Source: Escallonia rubra (lineage: Eukaryota > Streptophyta > Magnoliopsida > Escalloniales > Escalloniaceae). Taken from it: a stretch of 64,000 bases of DNA. This document shows positions 11,936-20,744 of this stretch, piece after piece (within the stretch, counting starts at the first letter, position 1; each line of letters starts with the position of its first letter). The position numbers were made by a program, and so were the translations under genes. The stretch spans positions 62,001 through 126,000 of the forward strand of contig JAVXUO010001949.1 in NCBI GenBank assembly GCA_033065855.1. Direction: 5' to 3'. Under the pieces are notes generated by a model. It saw nothing but the letters and a program-made list of their open reading frames with translations, was not told the origin of the DNA and searched no databases.

Positions 11936-12661
11936 GAAGAAAAATCAACCGTAACAGTTCAAAAAATTCGACAACTTCTAATCAAGAAGGAAAAGTAGAC
12001 ATTTTTTAGAACTTAGCAATATGTAACCAACAATTGATATCTCAAGCAACGTCTACTACTCTTTTGTCGTTGACATAAGAAGGTTCACTCAAAGGAAGAG
12101 GCGTTGCTCAAGCTAACCAATAAACATCTGTTACATACAGCCTTTTTGGGTGGTTGTTACTTCGGACTAACTATATGTTCTCATCCTTTCTTTCCATTCT
12201 GCTGAAAACACCCCTCTTTTTGCTGAATTTCCAAGTTTCTCTTTAACAAACTTTGGTTTTTTTTTCTTCCCTTCTTTTAAGTAGTCTGATTTCGACAAAT
12301 TTCCATCTCTTTTTCTGCAGTAATGTCTAAGAATATCGATCCTATGAGCACAAGCTTCCTTGTACTGTTGTCTAGCACCTAATAAAGTAGGCATTGGATT
12401 CAATGATGACTGATGTTGTTTCATTATCGTTGCCACATTATAAGAAAAAGTGTCTGTCAACCGTAACAGTTCAGGAAATTCGATGATTCCTAATCAAGAA
12501 GAAAAAGTAGACTGGAAGAGGCATTGCTTGAGCTAACCAACGAACATTTGTTACATGTAGCCTTTTTGGGTGGTTGTCAGCTAGACTAACTAGAAGCTTT
12601 AATCCCTTCTTTCCATTTTGCTTAACACACCTCCTTTTTGCTGAATTTCTAACATTTTCTT

Positions 12662-13759
12662 GGGCTAATTACACTTATATCCCTGAGGTTAGGGTATAAT
12701 TACAGGTAAGGACAATAGTTTGGACAAATTACACTTATGTCTGTTGACCAAACAGAATCTAAAAAAACCTAACGGTTTTAAGAAAATGACATTGTTACCC
12801 TTAAACTAGAAGATTATTTTCTTTCACATACCATTACTTCATCTTAAAAAAAACAAAACAGAAAAATTGACTTTACTGTTTACTCTACCCCCTCCCCCCA
12901 CCCCAGCCCCACCCTAACCCTATTTCTGTCTCTCAAACTCCCCCACAACCGCTGCACCCCCTTCGCCGCCCCCCACCCTTCCCCGTCACCCCCGCCCTTC
13001 CCGTCTGCCTCCCCCTTCCCCTTCACCGTAACCACCCTTCCCCTTCCCCGTTCGCCGCACCCACCCTCCCCTCCCCAATCGCCGTACAACTTTCTCTCCT
13101 CTCCTCGATTCGGACGCGGATCATCGCTTAAAGCACCCCCTTCATCAACTCCAGATCCCTTCCTCCCCAGCCTTCGCCGCCGTCGCTTCCCTCCACCACG
13201 TCATGATCAAAACACCCAAGAAGATGCTCCTCAATGACGACGACCATTCCTCCCCCTTCCCCATCGCCAACGGACAGGATGTCAGACATTCAGCACCAAG
13301 GCCCTCGGCGGTAACGGGGTTAGGCAAGGCAGAATTGGGCGGTGGGAGGGGGGGGGGGTGGCGGCGGGGTGTGTGTGGGGTGGGGGGTGATAGTGTTTAA
13401 AAATTAGGGTTTATTAAGGCCCAAATTTTCAAATTAGGGTTTTGAAACCCTAATTTTCAAATTAGGGCCCTAATAAAACCTAATTTTTAAATTAATTTAA
13501 AATTTGAAAAAATTATTCGGTACATACAGTATAAGGGCATTATTGCCATTTTGAAAATACGTAATGATGACATCATCAAAAAAATTCACTTTTTGGACGA
13601 AACCCTAACTGATGGACATAAATGTTACATTTTTAACATGTTTGATCACAGTATGTTACATTTTAAAACTTGATGTCCTTAACTGTAATATCACCTTAAC
13701 CTCAGAGACATTTAACTGTAATATCACCCTAACCTTAGAGACACTGCTGTAATTAGCCC
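12662..13759. mobile_element. Mutator-like element (MULE), non-autonomous, 1.1 kb
   Basis: Terminal inverted repeats GGGCTAATTACA at 12662 and TGTAATTAGCCC ending at 13759, extending inwards with a shared GAGGTTAGGGT block. Flanked by a 9-bp target duplication CATTTTCTT (12653-12661) and CATTTTATT (13760-13768), one mismatch. A 9-bp duplication is the Mutator signature. The empty site is confirmed by the first copy of the surrounding 512-bp repeat. No transposase. The middle (12890-13390) is very C-rich, unlike its AT-rich ends, suggesting captured DNA. Confidence 0.8.
12885..13390 (+). other. GC-rich core of the MULE, possible captured gene 5' end
   Basis: C-rich on the + strand with CCTTCGCCGCCGTCGC and a readable segment from 13203 that begins MIKTPKKMLLNDDDHSSPFP. 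I do not recognise the source gene. The sharp composition change inside MULE ends is what Pack-MULEs show, as they tend to acquire GC-rich 5' ends of genes. It ends in a G-run at about 13349. Confidence 0.4.
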
Positions 13760-14156
13760 CATTTTATTTAACGAACTTTGCTTCTTCTCTTCCTCTCTTT
13801 TAAGCAGTTTGAATTCTACAAATATCCATCTCTTTTTCTTTAGTAATATCTAACCCAAAGAAAGCAACTAATTCTATCCCACAATTATGTAATTATAATA
13901 CAACGCAATTGAATTTCATGTCTACTGATCAAAAAGAAAGAAGAAGTAAAGAAGTATTGAGTGCTTAATATTTAAAGAACCATTAACTGTATAAATCTTA
14001 GCTTGAATGGGGTTTTAGTTCAGAGAGCAAGCGGGTTGAATTCCGCAAGCATCTTCATTACAAACTGACAGCAATTATGGAAGTAACCAAGCAAAAGCAT
14101 GATTTTCTTCGTATGATTGTCAATAATTAGATACCAAAATCCATGAATGAAATCGA

Positions 14157-15570
14157 CCAACTCACAAAGCTACCATTAACTTACAAAGCATAGCGTTAGG
14201 AAAAATCACAAATTCAGGAAGATTGATTCAAACGAAAAGTATCTGCTATAGATTGCTTTGAACAATCCATTCGATAAAGCAATCTATTCACGCTTATTTC
14301 CAATTCACCTGTACAAACCATAAACCAATTCATGCATGCACTTGTATTTTTTGCTTAAAGGAGATGGTTACCTGGTACAGAGAAGGCAAAGGTACGGTGG
14401 AGGGAGAGAAGATTGATGGATTGAAAGAGCCTTCTCAGTTAAATAGTATCTACGCAGCTCAACAGACAGAGGAATGCTGTTTTTGTGGGTTTGATAAAGA
14501 GGTGTTGTTTGTTAGTTTGCACTCTATCACTCCTTACACCACACTGTTTGCTTCGTAATAATGCTAGAGATGGTGGAAACAATTGCTTAGTGTATTCTGC
14601 ATCACCAGTGCAATAATTCCTGTGTATTTTTTTTTATATTTTCTGTATTAAGACAATGAGCACAATCAATTCATGATAGTAATGGTCTAGAACAATGATT
14701 AGGTGCTTCCCTAGCTACAGTCAACCTGCAGGGTAAGTAGCACAGGCCATGATGCTGCTTCTTATTAGCCAAAAAATAGGATGGTGCGGTATGGGGCTAA
14801 CTTTTAGTGTCAAAACACCTTCGGTCTTCCTATATACCAAATGCAGAAGCCATGATATGTGTGATTGAGTGAGCTTTATGTGAGTGCGTCTATCGTCTCC
14901 ATTTACCAATTTCAGGTGTTTCATGACCCTTCCTATAGTTAAAAGGTTAGAAGACATTATTTACAGACGTAAATTCTATGAGAATTTCTCATGGGCAACA
15001 TGACTACACCATGTTAAATTTCACCAAGCTACCATCAATTTACAAAGCATAGCATTAGAAAAGTCACAAATTCAGGAAGATTGCTTCAAAGCAAAGCTAT
15101 TTGGTATAGATTGCTTTTAGAAATCCATTCAATAAAGCAACAGGCAATTACCTGATATAGAGACGACAAAGGTGCTGTGGAGGAAGAGAAGATTGATAGA
15201 TTGCAGGAGCCTTCTCTGTTGAATAGTATCTAGGCAGCTCAATAGACAGAAGAGTGCTATTTTTGTTGGTCTGATGTTTTTCTTAAAGGAGATGGTTACC
15301 TGGTATAGAGACGGCAAAGGTGCGGTGGAAGAAAAGAAGATTGATGCATTGCAGGAGCCTTCTCAGTTGAATAATATCTAGGCAGTTCAACAGAAATAGG
15401 AGTTTTGTTTTTGTAGGTTTGATAAAGTGTTCTTGTTTGCTATTATGCACTCATATCTTTTGCTTAAAGGAGTGAGGTAACCTAGTATATTTTCTGCTTA
15501 AAGTGGACTTGAAGCGTGAACACTGAAGGAAGATAAGATTGACAAATTGAAGTAGGCTTCTCTGTTGGAT
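14157..15570. repeat. duplicated block with repeated TTAAAGGAGATGGTTACCTGGTA modules
   Basis: ACAAAGCATAGCGTTAGGAAAA and following bases at 14185 recur near 15042 (offset about 0.86 kb). Each is followed by modules with GGCAAAGGTRCGGTGGA, AAGAAGATTGATG and GAGCCTTCTCAGTT. Module starts lie near 14360, 15145, 15290 and a partial one near 15465. On the - strand each module contains TACCAG followed by GTAACC, which could be a repeated 5'-UTR splice donor of a Helitron gene. This is degenerate and non-coding. Confidence 0.6.
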
Positions 15571-16502
15571 AAAACAGTTTACTCACTTCTAACCTATTAG
15601 TAATTAACCATGCTACTGTGTTCCTTAAATCCCTGCTATTATGAAAACCAAAACTCATGAAACTAAAAAAAAAAAATACAAAATCACATAGAGAATATAA
15701 ATTAATAACATGTCTTAATTGGAGATTTGTTGTACTTATAATCAGTAAATTCACAAGAATAAGGACTTAACTGTAAGATAAAAAAATCTTACTTTAACTT
15801 GATTCCAAATCTGTTGTCCTTATAATCAATAAATTCACAAGAATAAAAAAGACTAAAGTGTCTGGTTATTATGGTCGGTTTCCCATTTTGCAAACTCAAC
15901 TCATCAATAACAGTGGATGTATGCTTAACCAAAAATCATATCTTTTTTAGAAATGACTTGCAATAAAAAAATTAACGTGCATGCCTAGCAATAACATGAA
16001 AGGATAATAATAATTTAAAAAAAAAGTAGTGCCTAGCTGTTTACTTAGCAGAATTGGATCAATAATGTGTGAAGTAAAACAAAGGAATGAAGGAAGAGAG
16101 TTCCAAATGTCAAATATGAAAAGGGAACATTTTTGTACTGTTTGCTATGATTTGTGGCAATGTAATTGACACAAACGTAAGAAAAACTTCAATATCTGCT
16201 TCAAATACTTAATGAGAGCACTTATTTGATTCGAGACTAACTTACTGATATCCATGGGGAAAAATGGAAAGGAAAAAGTAAGTATTCTAGCAGCAACTGT
16301 ACTCTTTACTCTTGCAAGGAGACATAACATGATTTTGTCAATTCAGATTCTTCAAAGAAAATGTGTCATTTCACTGTGAAGCTGTATCATAGGCAAGGAG
16401 AAGACATGAGAATCCATATGTTTATGAGAAGTCATTCTTATGTAAAATAAATCATAAAGGTACTGTATAGAAACTATATCTACCAGAGTTCAGACTAATT
16501 TA

Positions 16503-16775
16503 CCTCTTGTTGGTAGATTGTTGAAGACTTCTTTGTACACATAATCTTTGTGTGTCCTTCATGTTCTGGTTTTGCATTTTCAATCAGAATTTTTAAACCT
16601 TCTGTGAAGTTACTCTCGAAACAGCAACATATAACTGGCCATGGCTGAATACTGGCTTTGACAGATATAATCTCACTTGATCAAGTGTTTGACCTTGGCT
16701 TTTGTTTATTGTCATTGCATAGCAAAGGGAAACTGGGATTTGGTGGCGTCCCAGCTTTAGGTTGACAGCACATAT
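16503..16775 (-). pseudogene. PIF1-type DNA helicase of Helitron, C-terminal fragment
   Basis: On the - strand the frame reads [20 protein letters not shown] followed by [20 protein letters not shown] and [11 protein letters not shown], the conserved C-terminal helicase motifs ([10 protein letters not shown] and YVAVSR) of Helitron Rep/Hel proteins. The frame then shifts once and continues with [20 protein letters not shown]. The helicase unwinds the donor strand during rolling-circle transposition. Upstream helicase motifs and the Rep HUH nuclease were not found in the 1.3 kb to the Helitron 5' end, so this is a remnant. Confidence 0.85.
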
Positions 16776-17279
16776 GGCTTCTAAGATGGATTAGTGTATC
16801 AGTGATCTACATTGAAGATGATGGATGAGCAGCGACATTCGGTTGATATTCCCCTCACTAAAACATTGGTAGCTCTTAGGAGGGTGAGGTCACTTAGGGA
16901 TCCAACCACCAACTCTATGAGCAAATTATATGCTTTCTTTGATAATTGGAATTAGGAAACAAACTTGACTAATGCAATAATGCTTGGGTTTGTAAATAGC
17001 TTCAAAGTCGATCATAACTTTAGGCGACATCAATTTTGTAGTCATAGGAAACTGGCACATAAAAACAAACCTTTGATGTTCATGAATATCTTACCACCTA
17101 AAACAAATTATGATAATTAAACCAAGCAAAAACTGAAGCTACATCAATTTTGTAGTCATAGGAAACTGGCACAAATTATGATAATTAAACCAAGAAAAAA
17201 AATGAAGCTACAAAAAGAACCTGAACACGAAGTGCACCTGATAGCCACTGTCTCGATGAGTCAACAACATTGAGGAAGG

Positions 17280-17690
17280 ATAGTCATTCTAGATAACAGC
17301 AAAGGGAGGGAGATAGAGGGAGCAAAGCAGTGTTAGAGAGTGAAAGGAAGGAAAGATAGCCGCTCTAGAGCAAAAAGAAAGGGAGGGAGATAGAGGGAGC
17401 AAACAGAGTATTAGTGGAAGGAATATGGAGAGACAGCAAAGCAAAACAGAGTATTAGGAATATGGAGAGACAGAAAACAGAGTATTGGAGACAGAAAAAT
17501 AAGGAGTGGTTCTGAAGTAGAAGAAAATGGGGAGATAGAGACAGGAAAATAGAGTATCTGCGGAGTGATTCTGGAGGTGAAGAAAGGGAGGGAGATAGAC
17601 ACTAGGAAAAACCGAGTATTTGCGGAAGGAATAGGGAGAGACAACAAAAACAGAGTATTAGAGACCGAGAGGAATACATAGACTTTTGAG
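17280..17690. repeat. purine-rich degenerate repeat tract
   Basis: Repeated GGGAGGGAGATAGA and AACAGAGTATT words (at least five each) make a purine-rich stretch. On the - strand of the Helitron this is a CT-rich leader. No coding potential. Confidence 0.6.
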
Positions 17691-17836
17691 AGAATAGTTT
17701 TCCTATTTGGAAATTACAACTTAACGTGAGGTATGATGTGTCATTTTGTGATATGTGGTTAAAAAATTTGATGATGTGTCAGTTTAAAAATGCGATTATG
17801 TGTTGCAAAGAAGGTAACGCTGCATCTTTTTCTTCA

Positions 17837-17856
17837 CTTATTATATATTATATAGA
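17837..17856 (-). repeat. second, internal Helitron 5' terminus
   Basis: The - strand from 17856 reads TCTATATAATATATAATAAG, nearly the same as the outer terminus at 18078, and is likewise preceded by A. It lies 222 bp inside the outer end. Confidence 0.6.
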
Positions 17857-18078
17857 TATAGATAATTGTAAAAAAGAAGTCTTAATATATTAGTATATTG
17901 ATTAGGTAGAGTTTTAGAATGATTAGAATTAGTATTTAAATTAAAGAAGACTTTCTAACTTAGAAGTTAATTAATCTTATTTAAGGATATGACGACGTGT
18001 TATATAAACAAGCGATAATTTGTCGGGCAAAAAAATTATCAATGGCTTTCTCGTTTCGCTTAATATATATTATATAGA

Positions 18079-18732
18079 TTAACTTTTGAATATACCACTG
18101 CAGTGTTGGACTAGGGAGGACTAACTTATATCGCTAGTGCAATTGGGAGGCCATTGTATGCAGATTCTTTGACTTAAGGCAAGTAGAACTTCTGGATGTT
18201 AGGATGTCTGGAGATAAATATATCCCAAATTTCGGTTGATGATTTTGATTTGGGGACCACGAGGAAAATTGATGGTATTAATACAATTTAATCTTCAAAA
18301 TAGATGCATCCATTGTAGAGGCTTGCTAGATGCCTCCAATGTATGGAGTGTACCAAATGTACAAATAGTGGGCACTCTGCAAGGAGTCGAGTCTACTACA
18401 TTTGGACATGTACCATTTGATCAAAGCCTTGGATCTTGACCTTCATGTTCATTTCCTGGACCCTCCAAGCCTTGTGCTAAAGAAAGATCGAGTTTGAAGC
18501 AAAATGAACCTCTTAAACAAGTCATAGATTTAAGTTCTAGCCATTTAAGCCATCAAAAATTTAACCCTGGGCTATTTCTTTAAACATTAAGGCTTGTGAG
18601 GTTCTTAACCTATTCTTCATTTTAATCATATTCTTTTAATCTTATTATGTAGTATGAGTGTTAACAAGAATAAGATTAGACAGAAGAGTAGGTTAAAAAC
18701 CCAGTATTTCCTGTGGGAGGTGGCACCCACAC
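18079..18732 (+). pseudogene. LINE ORF1, C-terminal part
   Basis: Resumes the ORF1 reading after the Helitron: NIPLQCWT, then after a frameshift GGLTYIASAIGRPLYADS, the classic end of the DUF4283 domain in plant LINE ORF1. It continues with EINISQISVDDFDLG and a degenerate Cys/His cluster around 18325-18385 (MECTKCTNSGHSAR) that may be the remains of the CCHC knuckle. Frameshifts and stops are frequent. Confidence 0.75.
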
Positions 18733-18867
18733 TGTAATACCCCGAAAATTTTCTTTTCCTTATGAAAAATTTGTATATTTTTGGATAAATAAGTTTGTGG
18801 TCTTTTGTTAAAACTAAGAAAATGAATTGGGATTGTTTCTGAAATTTTTGGTCAAATGAACAGTAAC

Positions 18868-19138
18868 TTTTAGTCGAATTTAAAAGGTTTTAGTCGACTT
18901 AAAGTGTTTTCGGTCGACTAAAAGTGTTTCGGTCGACTAAAAAGTATTTAAATTGTGTAAAAATAGTTTTCTAGAGTTTTAGTCGAATTTAAAGGTTTTA
19001 GTCGACTAAAATAGTGCTTTCAGTCGACTAAAAGTTTTAGTCGATGAACAGTGTTTTTGAACAGTAAATTTGAACAGTAAATTTGAACAGTGAACAGTAC
19101 TTTTAGTCGACTAAAAAGTATGTTTCGGTCGAATAAAA
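18868..19138 (+). promoter_or_regulatory. array of AGTCGACT palindromes in the LTR U3
   Basis: About ten copies of TTTAGTCGACTAAAA or close variants (AGTCGAATT, GGTCGACTAAAA, CAGTCGACTAAAA) occur in 270 bp, interspersed with GAACAGT words. The last copy ends about 20 bp before the TATAAATA box. Placement suggests an enhancer; function is inferred. Confidence 0.7.
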
Positions 19139-19155
19139 ACTTGATTTTTGTCCCA

Positions 19156-19163
19156 TATAAATA
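19156..19163 (+). promoter_or_regulatory. TATA box of solo LTR family 1
   Basis: TATAAATA in the context CCCATATAAATAGCC, just downstream of the palindrome array. It marks the U3/R boundary region. Confidence 0.65.
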
Positions 19164-19299
19164 GCCTCTTTGTTTTATTTTAGTCGTTTTGTTCTTGGTT
19201 CCTTGTTCCTTTGCGGAGGAGATAGAGAGAATAAAAGGCTTGGAAAGCTCTTTTGGCGCTAGAGTGGTGCTTTGAGGTTTCTTTTGGTCGAAAGCTTGT

Positions 19300-19785
19300 T
19301 TGAGGTAAGGGTTTATACGATTTTTGCTGGGGAAAGGTATCTTCGAAAATCCGAAGGCTTATACTTTCGTCACTTTTGATTCATCTATGCTCGTTTGTAA
19401 TTGATTGCTCCACTTTTGCCTTCTTGAGAACATTGTTTACCCCTTCTCATAGGGTTTGTAACGTTTTTGTTATGGTATAGGTTGCTTCTTTAAATCTGAA
19501 AAAGAGTTGTTGGAGTTGATTAATCTTGTTTTGTAAGGGATTCTACCTTTTGATTTTGGCTTGGGTTTCCTTCTTTAAATCTGGAAAATTATTGGATTTT
19601 GATCAAGCTTGTTGTGAAAGGGATTTTATCATCGTTTTTGTTGTGGGAAGGGTATCTGTCAGAATCCAAAGGTTTATGCTTCGTCAATTTTGGTTCATCT
19701 ATATTTGTTTGCATTTGATTTGTCTCACTTGTACCCTTTCGTCTATAATATTGTTTACCCTTTTTGTTTGTGCCTGATGATGCAC
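19300..19785 (+). repeat. degenerate tandem duplication inside solo LTR family 1
   Basis: Two versions of a block with GGGAAGGGTATCTG or GGGGAAAGGTATCTTCG, then GGTTTATGCTTCGTCA, TTGGTTCATCTAT and ATATTGTTTACCC. Starts lie near 19330 and 19640. Confidence 0.6.
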
Positions 19786-20744
19786 ATCATTGAATTCGTA
19801 TATTTGTGACCGTCAATTTAAGATTGACATTGACTATGTTGAACAACTCTCGAAAATAAAGAGGGTCCTATGGATACATGTTTGTTATACTAGAGAGCCA
19901 AAGCCTCCTAGTATGCTCCGGAGAACACGTTTGATGTTTGGTTCGACATTTGGGTCTTATGACCACTATAGTCATCGTATATTTGTAGCGTACCCGACAT
20001 ATAATTGAAATGTGTTTTGGGTTAAACGCTTAATGATGTTTGCTTTGGTATTTGACAGTAAGATATGATTGCACTTTCGTACCTTCGGGCTTCTATTTGA
20101 TTTGGGTTCTTTGGACCACCTTATGAACATTTCGTATATTTGATTCGCCTTATTTGCATTGTGGTCAATTGTTATATCTTGTTCGTCAAATATTTGGTTT
20201 TGTTTTGGACTACGACTCATCGTATTTGATTCCCATTTGTTTTCCACTTGCTGGGCTATTTGAGCTCACCCCCTATTCGTTTGTTTTGTCCTTTACCACA
20301 GGTATCAGACGTGACTTTGGGTGTGACATGTTTGGGGCAAAATAGAACATTTAGTTTGGTTAGTATTTTGAGCAATGTAAATCATTTGAGAACTCTACCC
20401 GGAAATGGGTTAGTTGGATATGAGATTTGGAATTTGTATTGAACAGTAAAGTCTTGGTTTAAAGACATGTATGGACCCTGAAATTAGAGTATTGATCTTA
20501 CGAGCAAAACTTGGATAATGAAGTGCTTCTTCGAGACCTTTACCCGATATGGGTGATTTGATAGAATTGTTTTGTATATCTATTTGTCCGCTGCGATTAG
20601 AAATCTTTGTAAGGGCATATTTTTTGGAATGCGTTGATACTTTTGTTAGATATGGTAATAGTATATCATGAGGTTTGCTTTGAAGTCGCGGCCTCCCGGT
20701 TTGGGGGCGTGACACACACCATCCCTCAAGCCCGATGGTGAATC

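Larger units (their letters stand above)
11946..13860. repeat. two-copy direct repeat, unit about 512 bp; second copy split by a MULE-like element
   Basis: CAACCGTAACAGTTCA at 11946 and 12458 starts two copies that share AGCTAACCAA, GCCTTTTTGGGTGGTTGT and TTTCCATTCTGC-type blocks. The second copy stops at 12661 and resumes at 13760 with the expected TTTAACGAACTTTGC and TTTTAAGCAGTTTGA sequence, proving the 1.1 kb between is a later insertion. Confidence 0.8.
9076..18078 (-). mobile_element. Helitron rolling-circle transposon, 9.0 kb
   Basis: On the - strand it starts with TCTATATAATATATATTAAG at 18078 and ends with CTAG at 9076. A perfect 9-bp stem, 3-base loop hairpin lies 6 bases inside the CTAG (9086-9106), the canonical plant Helitron 3' end. 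It sits between host A (9075) and T (18079), the Helitron target rule, and the LINE ORF1 reading continues across this junction. Inside are a PIF1-type helicase fragment near the 5' end and an RPA-like gene near the 3' end, the normal order Rep/Hel then RPA for plant autonomous Helitrons. No Rep domain was found, so it is defective. Several tandem duplications and a MULE-like insertion inflate it. Confidence 0.88.
18733..20714 (+). mobile_element. solo LTR of a Ty3/gypsy element (family 1), 1982 bp
   Basis: Starts TGTAATACCCCGAAAATTTT and ends GGGGGCGTGACA, typical plant Ty3/gypsy LTR termini. Flanked by a perfect 5-bp target duplication CACAC (18728-18732 and 20715-20719). No internal region, so it arose by LTR-LTR recombination after insertion into the LINE between ORF1 and ORF2. 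Contains a TATA box, an array of palindromic motifs just upstream of it, GAGGTAAGGG at about 19302 (a splice-donor-like motif also present in the other two long LTRs), and a CAG acceptor-like site near 20300. Confidence 0.9.
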
